NCBI RefSeq assembly: GCF_039749495.1
Contig: NZ_JBDLLU010000008.1
Location: forward strand, 25,281-89,280
Source: Dehalogenimonas sp. THU2
GTDB lineage: Bacteria > Chloroflexota > Dehalococcoidia > Dehalococcoidales > Dehalococcoidaceae
Reading direction: 5' to 3'
Length of the DNA stretch: 64,000 nt
Under the pieces are notes generated by a model. It saw only the letters and a list, made by a program, of their open reading frames with translations, was not told where the DNA came from and did not search any database. This document shows positions 35,507-43,058 of this stretch, piece after piece (within the stretch, counting starts at the first letter, position 1; every line of letters starts with the position of its first letter). The position numbers were made by a program, and so were the translations under genes.

Positions 35507-36690
35507 TAGAGTGTTCTCCTCTCTCGATCCCTCGGGTCAGCCCACCCGGATGGTTCAAAAGGAACTGCAACGTCTATTGCGGTACCTTGTGTTAGATGGC
35601 TATTGATCTTAAAGGAGCCACCAAGGAGTTCGATCCGCTGCCTCATTCCTTCAATCCCTCCCGATTCTCCATTTAGTATCGAGTCGATATCAAAACCCTT
35701 CCCATCGTCCGAAATCCGTAGACTAACAATTTCACCGTTACTTTCAACGGAAACGATTACCTGTGTTGAGGTCAGGCTATGCTTCACGATGTTTAGAATC
35801 GCTTCGTGGAAGACACGGTACAAAGCTGTTTCAATTTGAGGCACTAATCGTGTGTTTAGGTTACTCGTCATTTGGACTTTCAGTCCTGTTTTATCTTCCA
35901 ATAGTCTAAGTTCTTGTTTTATCAATTCAATCAAGCCATATCTTGTGAGCGTGATTGGGTATAGTGATTTCATGATGCTTCTAGTTTCATTCAGAGTACT
36001 TCTTATAAGTTGAAGCACCTCATACACTTGAAGCTTCTGCGATCCAGCAGTCTCTTCCAAGACTTCGCTAAGGTAGTGGCAGATATGTACTAAGTCCTGA
36101 ACAACGCGATCGTGGAGTTCTGCCGCTAAGAGTTTACGTTCGTTTTCTTGAGCTTTAATGTATTCCAATGTTAAATCGCGCAATTTACGCTCGAAAAAGG
36201 CTATCTGGTCTTGTTTTAGCTTACTATCTCGAATACTAGCTTCAAGTTTTTCCACTATGCCTGTTAATTCTCTGGTCCTAACCTGAACCATCTCTTCAAG
36301 CCGATTCCGGTATTGGTCTAATTCTTTTTCTTTGTTTACCCGTTCTGTGTCATCTCGGACCAGACTCTGGATATATTTCTTCCCGTCAATCGCAAGTAAG
36401 CGACTGATGAAACTAGTGTGTACGATATATCCGTCTTCCCTCAAGTAATCAAGATTAGCCCCTCCATATCCTCGTTCAACTATCTCTTTGAACACCTTTT
36501 CCCCTGCAGCCTGTTGCTCTGGGGGGCGAGTCTCCCACACCCTCATCTTGATCAGCTCTTCGAACGTTTTTCCGGTAAGCAACCGATACTCTTTATTGCA
36601 GTCAACTATTCGTCCAGTCTCAGCATCGATAAGAGCGATGCCATCACGTGAATTGTCAAAAAGCATCTGGTACTTGGCTTCTTTTTCCAT
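35506..36690 (-). CDS. PAS-domain sensor histidine kinase (HisKA_3 type)
   Basis: A 394-residue soluble kinase. A PAS domain covers residues about 1-125 (MLFDNSRDGIALIDAETGRI), followed by a coiled coil (EMVQVRTRELTGIVEKLEAS). The dimerisation and phosphotransfer helix has the His in LLAAELHDRVVQDLVHICHY, and the ATPase domain has NIVKHS, RISDDGKGFD and GGIEGMRQRIELLGGSF. There are no transmembrane segments, so it senses a cytosolic signal, perhaps through a PAS-bound cofactor. It is the partner of the overlapping NarL-type regulator. Confidence 0.9.
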   Translation of the reverse strand: MEKEAKYQMLFDNSRDGIALIDAETGRIVDCNKEYRLLTGKTFEELIKMRVWETRPPEQQAAGEKVFKEIVERGYGGANLDYLREDGYIVHTSFISRLLAIDGKKYIQSLVRDDTERVNKEKELDQYRNRLEEMVQVRTRELTGIVEKLEASIRDSKLKQDQIAFFERKLRDLTLEYIKAQENERKLLAAELHDRVVQDLVHICHYLSEVLEETAGSQKLQVYEVLQLIRSTLNETRSIMKSLYPITLTRYGLIELIKQELRLLEDKTGLKVQMTSNLNTRLVPQIETALYRVFHEAILNIVKHSLTSTQVIVSVESNGEIVSLRISDDGKGFDIDSILNGESGGIEGMRQRIELLGGSFKINSHLTQGTAIDVAVPFEPSGWADPRDRERRTL

Positions 36691-36951
36691 GTTAGGACCC
36701 TGACCTTTCGACCCGGATTATATGTCCATGCTGATACCTTTGGAAGAGCCCGTGGTAAAAGCGAGGCGGTATAAGGTTATTTTATCTACGATTACCATCC
36801 ACCTTTGATACCTTCATTGTATCACAATGCCTAGAAAATCTACGCATAAAATACGATGGCAAAACCAGTATTTTCCGATAGCATTGGTGTCATCGGTTAA
36901 AACTGGGGATCATGCCAACTTAGGTAGACTCATAAAGTGAATAGTGCCAAC

Positions 36952-37072
36952 GGCAAGCCCCACGGTGGGGGAAACCAGGGTGCCGGGCTGTTGCGACCAG
37001 CCTGCTTAATATGCTGTGAAACCCCTCCCGTGGGCTCCCTGGGTGTAATCGGGGTTCACCGCGGGGCTTGCC
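36952..37072 (+). ncRNA. Structured riboswitch-like leader RNA, copy 1
   Basis: This 121-nt element is nearly identical to 50192-50315. The outer stem GGCAAGCCCC (36952-36961) pairs with GGGGCTTGCC (37063-37072). An inner stem GTGAA-CCCC pairs with GGGGTTCAC with one bulged A. CCAGGG and CCCTGGG could form a pseudoknot, and a GCCGGGCTG hairpin lies in between. It ends 20 nt before the ATG of a radical SAM gene. No canonical cobalamin box is seen. Confidence 0.75.
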
Positions 37073-37092
37073 AGACTTAAAAAAGGGAACTG

Positions 37093-37905
37093 ATGCTGAC
37101 CAACGTCTATAACATAGCCTTCGCCGAGTCCACCAGGCAAGCATATCTCCATTTCTGGGGATGTAATATCCGCTGTAAGGGCTGTATCCTCCGAAAAATT
37201 CCTTACGACTCAATGCTCGACCGCAATATGCATCTTTACCTTGCTGAGCCCAAAGGTGAAGCGGCACCTCCGAATAGATTTCTCGATCTTGAAAGTGTAA
37301 TGGGTATCCTATCTGACCTCAGGCCGACTTCAGTCATCTTCGAAGGCCAAGAAGCATCTCTAGACCCGTGTTTCGCCTTAATCGCCAAAACCCTGCATCA
37401 AAGGTTCAAAACCCAAAATATCCTTCTGACTAATGGGCTGAATATGCCTGATCTTTCGCACGTCGACAAGGTAGCGGTAGGCCTTAAGTGCTTCGATGAG
37501 GACTTACACATCGACTATACCGGCTTTTCAAACCGGCAGATACTTTCCAATTTCCGGAGGATCCATGCATCCGGAATAGCTATTCTGGCCGAGACGGTAA
37601 TCATCCCCGGATATATAGATGATGAAGAGGTCGAGAAACTTTCTCAGTTCATCGCCTCTGTTGACCGAAATATTCTGTATCACCTAGATGCATACTCCAG
37701 GGTGGCTGAGAACCATTGGCAAAGAGCCACAACGAAAGACGTCGAACAGGCAGCCGTAGCCGCCAGACGACACCTGCTTAATGTGCACTTTCTCCGTGAT
37801 GAACCCAGGGAGTTCGGCGTTAAATCCATCTTCCCGACTGAGGCTGAGCTAGATGCCCCGGAACTAGCCCCAGCCGTAGAGACCCGAGAATTGGTTACTA
37901 CCTGA
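37093..37905 (+). CDS. Radical SAM protein (activase-like)
   Basis: A 270-residue radical SAM enzyme. The cluster motif is FWGCNIRCKGCILR (CxxxCxxC) at residues about 20-30, as in pyruvate formate-lyase and ribonucleotide reductase activases. The rest is a partial TIM barrel (TSVIFEGQEASLDPCFALIA, VAVGLKCFDEDLHIDYTGFS, ILAETVIIPGYIDDEEV). The substrate or partner is not evident. It follows the structured RNA and precedes a B12-binding radical SAM gene by 23 nt, so both are probably under that RNA's control. Confidence 0.83.
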   Translation: MLTNVYNIAFAESTRQAYLHFWGCNIRCKGCILRKIPYDSMLDRNMHLYLAEPKGEAAPPNRFLDLESVMGILSDLRPTSVIFEGQEASLDPCFALIAKTLHQRFKTQNILLTNGLNMPDLSHVDKVAVGLKCFDEDLHIDYTGFSNRQILSNFRRIHASGIAILAETVIIPGYIDDEEVEKLSQFIASVDRNILYHLDAYSRVAENHWQRATTKDVEQAAVAARRHLLNVHFLRDEPREFGVKSIFPTEAELDAPELAPAVETRELVTT

Positions 37906-37928
37906 ATTAAGGACTGGAGATACATGTT

Positions 37929-39395
37929 GTGAGAGTACTATTAGCAGCCGCCACCACCCCGGCTTTTAAACGGGCTTTTGCCAACTCCAGCAACCTGCCT
38001 AACGCCTTGCTCTTCATTGGCGCCATGCTGGAAAAGCACGGCCATGAGGTCCAGGTCTACGACGGGTTTATGGACAACCGCACGCCCGCCGAGTTGGCCG
38101 GGTTCAAACCGGACGTCATAGGTTTTTCAGTCATTGTCGGCCCGAACATGGAAGCCGCCATCAACTATTCTAGGCAATTCAAATCGCTCCTGCCTAGCGT
38201 CAAAATTGTCTGGGGCAACGTTTGCCCCAGTGTGCTGACCGAGCAGACCTTGGCTGAAGACTATGTCGATTTTGCCGTCATCGGCGCCGGCGAACATACT
38301 ATGGTTGAGTTGTGCGATCACCTGGAGAAAGGTTCTCTAGGTATACTCGAGGACATCAAAGGACTGGCTTTCAAGGACGCAAGAGGCCAAGTTGTCATCA
38401 ACGAGCACCGGCCTTTTGTCCGGGACATGGACGAACTGCCCGACCCAGCCTGGCACCTGGTCGATGCCGCTAAGTACCGGGAACTCGATCTCAACACCAG
38501 CCGCGGCTGCGCCTACCACTGCGCTTTCTGTTACAACGACTCTTTCAATAAAGGATCACTGGGCTATCTTTCCGCGGAACGCCTGATTGCGCAGATTCAG
38601 CACCTTCAAAAAACCTACGGTGCCAAACATATCCGTTTTAATGATGACAACTTCACCTTCAACCGCAAGCGCCTTCGCGATTTCTGCCGTCTCCTCAGAG
38701 AGCATAGGATCAAGCTAACGTGGAGCTGCGATTGTCGGGCCGATCTATCGGCAGAAGATGCCGCAATGATGGCAAAGGCTGGTTGCGTGTCGGTCACTCT
38801 TGGATTCGAAACTGGCAGTCAGCGGATGCTCGAATTTATTCAAAAGGGCATTGCCGTCGACCAAATGGTCGAGACCTTCTGGCTTCTTATCAAGAACAAG
38901 ATCCGTGCTTCCCTTTACATCATGCACGGCTTCCCCACGGAGACAGCAGAGGATTTTAAAGCGACCCACGAACTCTTAGCGAGGCTGGACAACCCTTACT
39001 ACTTGTATAACCGTTTTCGTCCACTACCTGGAACGAAACTTTTTGACTATTGCATCGAGCACGGGATGATAAACCCGCCCAAGACACTTGCCGAGTGGCC
39101 TGATTACATGATGCAGTACTCCAATCGTATAAACCTCAGCGATGTACCCGACTCAATGATCAGCGAAGCCATGGCTCATTACCTAAATACTTACGCTTTG
39201 AATCGGTTCCGTTTCACCCTTAAACACGATCCCGGCTATTTCAAGATTGTTCTGACCAATCCTCGCAAGTTCTTCAGAGAAGTTCTTAGTCTAGTCAAGA
39301 ACCAGATCTATGTCGTCAAATCCAAGAAACATCTATCCGGTTTTGCTATTAGCTTGAAAGAAGCTCATGCCAAGCTTGTGTCAAAGCCAGGCTGA
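37929..39395 (+). CDS. B12-binding-domain radical SAM protein (copy 1)
   Basis: A 488-residue protein. The N-terminal B12-binding-like Rossmann domain covers residues about 1-140 (GAMLEKHGHEVQVYDGFMDN, FKPDVIGFSVIVGPNMEAAI). The radical SAM core has SRGCAYHCAFCYND (CxxxCxxC) and GFETGSQRMLEFIQKG, followed by a C-terminal helical part. The family carries out methyl transfer or rearrangements on unactivated carbons. It has a GTG start and lies directly after the activase-like gene and upstream of two rdhA genes. A role in corrinoid or substrate modification is possible but unproven. Confidence 0.83.
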   Translation: MRVLLAAATTPAFKRAFANSSNLPNALLFIGAMLEKHGHEVQVYDGFMDNRTPAELAGFKPDVIGFSVIVGPNMEAAINYSRQFKSLLPSVKIVWGNVCPSVLTEQTLAEDYVDFAVIGAGEHTMVELCDHLEKGSLGILEDIKGLAFKDARGQVVINEHRPFVRDMDELPDPAWHLVDAAKYRELDLNTSRGCAYHCAFCYNDSFNKGSLGYLSAERLIAQIQHLQKTYGAKHIRFNDDNFTFNRKRLRDFCRLLREHRIKLTWSCDCRADLSAEDAAMMAKAGCVSVTLGFETGSQRMLEFIQKGIAVDQMVETFWLLIKNKIRASLYIMHGFPTETAEDFKATHELLARLDNPYYLYNRFRPLPGTKLFDYCIEHGMINPPKTLAEWPDYMMQYSNRINLSDVPDSMISEAMAHYLNTYALNRFRFTLKHDPGYFKIVLTNPRKFFREVLSLVKNQIYVVKSKKHLSGFAISLKEAHAKLVSKPG

Positions 39396-39433
39396 AGAAC
39401 CTGAAAACATGGAATTGGAGAATGTATGAACAA

Positions 39434-39507
39434 TTGACCTCCGCGAAAGTCCAGGGGGCATGGAAACGACCGGGTCCAGAAAAAATACAAAAACAAAGGA
39501 GAATTCT
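39434..39507 (+). repeat. Conserved leader of rdhA copy 2
   Basis: This stretch resembles 40987-41067 before the next rdhA. Shared blocks are ATTGACCTC, AAAGTCC, GGTCCAGA and AACAAAGGAGAATT ending at the start codon. It is either a retained tandem-duplication leader or a shared control element. Confidence 0.6.
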
Positions 39508-40935
39508 ATGTCGCTTTTCCATTCAACGCTTTCAAGAAGAGACTTCATGAAGAGCCTAGGTTTGGTCGGCGTCGGCGTCGGCGCACTGACTTCCCAGATC
39601 TTTCATGACCTTGATGAGCTGGCATCCAGTGACATGGCTAACCCTAAAAGGCCTTGGTTCATCAGAGAGAGGGAGCTCGAAAATCCCACTATGGAACTAG
39701 ATTGGAGCCAGATAAAGAGATTCACTTCAACAAATAGCGCTCTTTCGAATAATGCTTTGTATGATACCAACTATCCAAATGTCCTAACAGGCGCGGTTGA
39801 AAATCGAAAAAAATGGATCCTCGACAATAGTCCCGGTTGCACGCTAAAGGATAATGCACTGAATAATTCTGTTGGTCTTCCAACTGGTTCTACAGCTCCC
39901 TGGGTACCAACGGCCACAACTCCTGAAAAATTAGGAGTTCCGAAATACCAAGGTACACCAGAGGAAAACGCTCGAATACTCCGGTCTGCTCTTCGCTTCT
40001 TCGGTGCAGCATTGATTGGGTACGTGCCACTGACCGCAAACACAAAAAATCTTGTCTATAGTAATGGTTATACTTTTGAAGATACCGCAAACGGTTATTT
40101 AGATACAAACAAGGGCAAGGTCATTCCAAATTCGGGAATGACTGTAATTCCAGTAAGTTCATTGACTCCAGTTACTTCTCTCATGACGGCTCCAAGCATT
40201 TTGGGCCACGCCGGTAACAATTTACAAAACAGGCTCAGAGATCAGGCAACCAGTTCCGGCTCCCGGTTCTTGGCGGCATTAGGATACGATGGTTTAAACG
40301 GTGGAATCGGTCCAGCACCTGGATTTAGCTGTCTCGCCGGTGGTGGTGAGATTGCACGGACCGGAGGTGGACTTATCTCGGCAAGCTACGGCATCGGATT
40401 AGGCACGAGTGCCATAACTACTAATCTTCCGTTAGCACCCACCCATCCAATCGACGCTGGTATCGCGAAGTTTTGCTGCAGTTGTGCGAATTGCGCCCAA
40501 GTCTGTCCCAGTTCTTCTATTCCCACCGACCATGAACCTACTTGGGAGTTACCAGACTATGTTTACAGTAAAATTCCAGGCAATTCAGCCCAATTTTCCA
40601 TCCCAGGGAAAAAGGCGTTCTGGTTCAATGCGTCAACCTGTACTAGTTACAGCATGTCGATTTCACGATGCCTCTCATGTGTATCGAGTTGTGTCTTCAC
40701 AAAAATGAATAGTTCGAATATTCATGAGACGATTAAATCCATTATTGCCAACACTCCTATGCTTGATGGATTTTTCGCCAATATGGATCAAATGTTCGGT
40801 TACGGTAATCAGGAGTTTAAAGCTGGTATCGGCCCGCCGACCGGCACATTTAACGCGACTGGTGTTGATTGGTGGAAATGGGAATTGGCACCAAATGGGG
40901 CAGAGCAACGGTTCTTCTCAAATATGTCACAGTAA
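39508..40935 (+). CDS. rdhA: Reductive dehalogenase catalytic subunit RdhA (copy 2)
   Basis: A 475-residue TAT-exported corrinoid Fe-S enzyme. The signal is LSRRDFMKSLGLVGVGVG, and the mature N-terminus is near KRPWFIRERELENPTMELDW. The first cluster is CCSCANCAQVCP; the second is CTSYSMSISRCLSCVSSC. ATG 39508 follows AAAGGAG; an earlier frame start is unlikely. It is followed within 132 bp by a closely related rdhA, and no rdhB is next to either. A tandem duplication is likely. Confidence 0.93.
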   Translation: MSLFHSTLSRRDFMKSLGLVGVGVGALTSQIFHDLDELASSDMANPKRPWFIRERELENPTMELDWSQIKRFTSTNSALSNNALYDTNYPNVLTGAVENRKKWILDNSPGCTLKDNALNNSVGLPTGSTAPWVPTATTPEKLGVPKYQGTPEENARILRSALRFFGAALIGYVPLTANTKNLVYSNGYTFEDTANGYLDTNKGKVIPNSGMTVIPVSSLTPVTSLMTAPSILGHAGNNLQNRLRDQATSSGSRFLAALGYDGLNGGIGPAPGFSCLAGGGEIARTGGGLISASYGIGLGTSAITTNLPLAPTHPIDAGIAKFCCSCANCAQVCPSSSIPTDHEPTWELPDYVYSKIPGNSAQFSIPGKKAFWFNASTCTSYSMSISRCLSCVSSCVFTKMNSSNIHETIKSIIANTPMLDGFFANMDQMFGYGNQEFKAGIGPPTGTFNATGVDWWKWELAPNGAEQRFFSNMSQ

Positions 40936-40986
40936 TTTGTTAATGTTCACACTCTGAGCAAAGGGAGGTGCAGGAAGCGAATTAAT

Positions 40987-41067
40987 TGAAATTGACCTCG
41001 GGAAAAGTCCGGATAGCACCAGGAAAGACCAGGTCCAGAGAAAAATACTAAGAACAAAGGAGAATTT
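40987..41067 (+). repeat. Conserved leader of rdhA copy 3
   Basis: The counterpart of 39434-39507. The two leaders share the blocks and spacing described there, with small insertions (for example AAAAATAC followed by AA-AACAAAGGAG). Confidence 0.6.
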
Positions 41068-42516
41068 ATGTCACTTTTCCATTCAACGCTTTCAAGGAGA
41101 GACTTCATGAAGAGTCTAGGCTTTGCCGGAGCCGGCATTGGGGCAGCAGCTTTGACCGCACCAGCATTTCATGACTTGGACGAAATGATGGCCGCCGGGG
41201 ATACATCTAACCCTCGAAGGCCTTGGTGGGTTAAAGAACGGGACTATGAAAATCCAACGGTCGAAATAGACTGGGGTCTCGTAAAACGCTTTGATTCGAC
41301 CAAACACACCCTAGCCAACAACGCCATCTATGATCAAAATTGGCCTAAGGTCGTCACCGACACTGCCGCTTTTGAGAAAAAGTGGAAGACCGAAAAGAAA
41401 CCCGGCTTCTCGATACAAGATTACGCGTTCTTAAGAACGGTGGGTAATCCTCCCGGTTCAACAAATCCGTGGGTTCCCGCTGCAACGTCATTCACCTCAC
41501 CCGAAGCGGCTGGTGTACCGAAGTACGAAGGTACACCTGAGGAAAATTCTCAGTTGTTACGAACGGCGCTTAAGGCGTTTGGAGCTTTTAGTATGTCCTA
41601 CGTGCCGGTATCCCAGAACACCTTAAAACTTGTGTATTCGAACGGGTATACGATCGAAGACACTAAAGTCGGTTATAATGACGCGAAGAAGGGCAAGGTT
41701 CTCCCGAGCTCTGGAATCACCCACATTCCGATTATGTATCCGGAAATGCTAGCTGAGTTCCAGGTTGCACCCAGCGCTTCGACACGGGCTATTCATAGCA
41801 AAGGAAACCAGGTTACCGGTGTCGTCGTCAGTTCCGGTCAGCGGTTTCTGGCTACCCTCGGCTGGCAAGGTCTCAGCGGCTCAGTCGGTCCAACCCCAGC
41901 TTTCTTCGCCTTGGGCGGTGGCAGCGAGCAGGGACGTATCGGTGGTCAATCAATCAGCCCGACCTATGGAATGACCCAAACCCATAACATGTTGTCGACC
42001 GACCTACCATTGGTCCCGACCAAGCCGATCGACGCAGGTATCTGGAAGTTCTGCCATACCTGCGGCAACTGCGCCAAAGTATGTCCCAGCGACTCTATCA
42101 ATACCGACCAAGAACCCAGTTGGGAAGTCCCTTCGTTTGCCAACAGCTTTGCCGAAGCGGGGATTGCCTTCTCTATCCCGGGCAAGAAGGTGTTCTGGAA
42201 TAACATGTCGACATGCGATACTCATTGTAACCTTTGCGCGGGTGGTTGCAACATATGTATGGCAAACTGCGTGTTTTCGCATCTTGAGATTGGCAGTGTC
42301 CATGAGATCGTTAAAGCCACTTTGGGTACCACCCCAGTCTTTAATACATTCTTCAAGGACATGGATCAGATCATGGGTTATGGACTTCAGCAGTTTGGTC
42401 CTGGTATAAGCCCGCCGTTGAATGGTACGTTCAATCCCAAATCCGCTGAATTCTGGCAAAAAGAGACTTTACCCTTCATGTGGGATGGTAGAGCGACTCA
42501 GAAACACGCACAGTAA
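41068..42516 (+). CDS. rdhA: Reductive dehalogenase catalytic subunit RdhA (copy 3)
   Basis: A 482-residue RdhA close to copy 2 (same SLFHSTLSRRDFMKSLG start). The TAT signal continues into FAGAGIGAAALTAPAFHDLD. Clusters are CHTCGNCAKVCP and a richer second region, CDTHCNLCAGGCNICMANC. It has more cysteines in the second motif than copy 2, which could alter cluster binding. It is preceded by a conserved leader and followed by a strong hairpin. The enzyme would dehalogenate an unknown substrate outside the membrane. No rdhB. Confidence 0.93.
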   Translation: MSLFHSTLSRRDFMKSLGFAGAGIGAAALTAPAFHDLDEMMAAGDTSNPRRPWWVKERDYENPTVEIDWGLVKRFDSTKHTLANNAIYDQNWPKVVTDTAAFEKKWKTEKKPGFSIQDYAFLRTVGNPPGSTNPWVPAATSFTSPEAAGVPKYEGTPEENSQLLRTALKAFGAFSMSYVPVSQNTLKLVYSNGYTIEDTKVGYNDAKKGKVLPSSGITHIPIMYPEMLAEFQVAPSASTRAIHSKGNQVTGVVVSSGQRFLATLGWQGLSGSVGPTPAFFALGGGSEQGRIGGQSISPTYGMTQTHNMLSTDLPLVPTKPIDAGIWKFCHTCGNCAKVCPSDSINTDQEPSWEVPSFANSFAEAGIAFSIPGKKVFWNNMSTCDTHCNLCAGGCNICMANCVFSHLEIGSVHEIVKATLGTTPVFNTFFKDMDQIMGYGLQQFGPGISPPLNGTFNPKSAEFWQKETLPFMWDGRATQKHAQ

Positions 42517-42550
42517 TCGTCCCTTATGGCATAACCCAAATCCATCATGG

Positions 42551-42588
42551 AACGCGAGGGGAGTTCAACACCGAACTCCCCTCGCGTT
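42551..42588 (+). terminator. Long perfect hairpin after the tandem rdhA pair
   Basis: A 16-bp perfect stem AACGCGAGGGGAGTTC (42551-42566) and its complement (42573-42588) close a 6-nt loop, 35 nt after the rdhA stop. There is no T-tract, so termination efficiency is uncertain. Confidence 0.65.
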
Positions 42589-42618
42589 CAACTCTATGAT
42601 GTTCTTGGAGGTTGAAAC

Positions 42619-43011
42619 ATGAATAGAACTGGTCATGTTACACTTATCATCGTATGGTGTATTACCTTAATTGCGTGTTCACCGGTGATTTCAGACTCGC
42701 CAAATGCCGATAATAACCACATACTTCCGACAACATCTTCAGTTGAAGATCGTCATGATGATACTGTGACACCTGTAGCTACAACCTTTACATTAACGTT
42801 GTTTGTATCTGGTGAGGGTCAAGTTATACCTGCAAAGGGCACATACAGGTATGTCTCGGGTACTGTCGTCGATCTTACGGCAGTTGCGATTGAAGGTTGG
42901 GTTTTCAATATCTGGATCGGAAATGTCGATAACACCATGGATAATCCTACGACCGTAACAATGAATTGCAACCAAACAGTAATGGCATATTTCTCAGATG
43001 CGAACGATTAG
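42619..43011 (+). CDS. Small lipoprotein with InlB-type repeat domain
   Basis: A 130-residue exported protein. The signal peptide ends in a lipobox ITLIAC, placing a lipidated Cys around residue 20. A Thr/Asp-rich linker follows, then a beta-rich module (TLTLFVSGEGQVIPAKGTYR, GTVVDLTAVAIEGWVFNIWI, TVTMNCNQTVMAYF) of the divergent InlB B-repeat type, which is a surface-binding fold. It is probably anchored outside the membrane; partner unknown. It sits between rdhA copy 3 and the second B12 radical SAM gene. Confidence 0.7.
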   Translation: MNRTGHVTLIIVWCITLIACSPVISDSPNADNNHILPTTSSVEDRHDDTVTPVATTFTLTLFVSGEGQVIPAKGTYRYVSGTVVDLTAVAIEGWVFNIWIGNVDNTMDNPTTVTMNCNQTVMAYFSDAND

Positions 43012-43058
43012 GTATATATTTTATAAAATGGATCTTTAGGGATTGGTATTGGGTTACA

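Noticed and set aside
36952..37072. Classical cobalamin riboswitch
   Set aside because: The expected conserved AGCCAGGAGACCTGCC box and GCCACTG region are not present on either strand.
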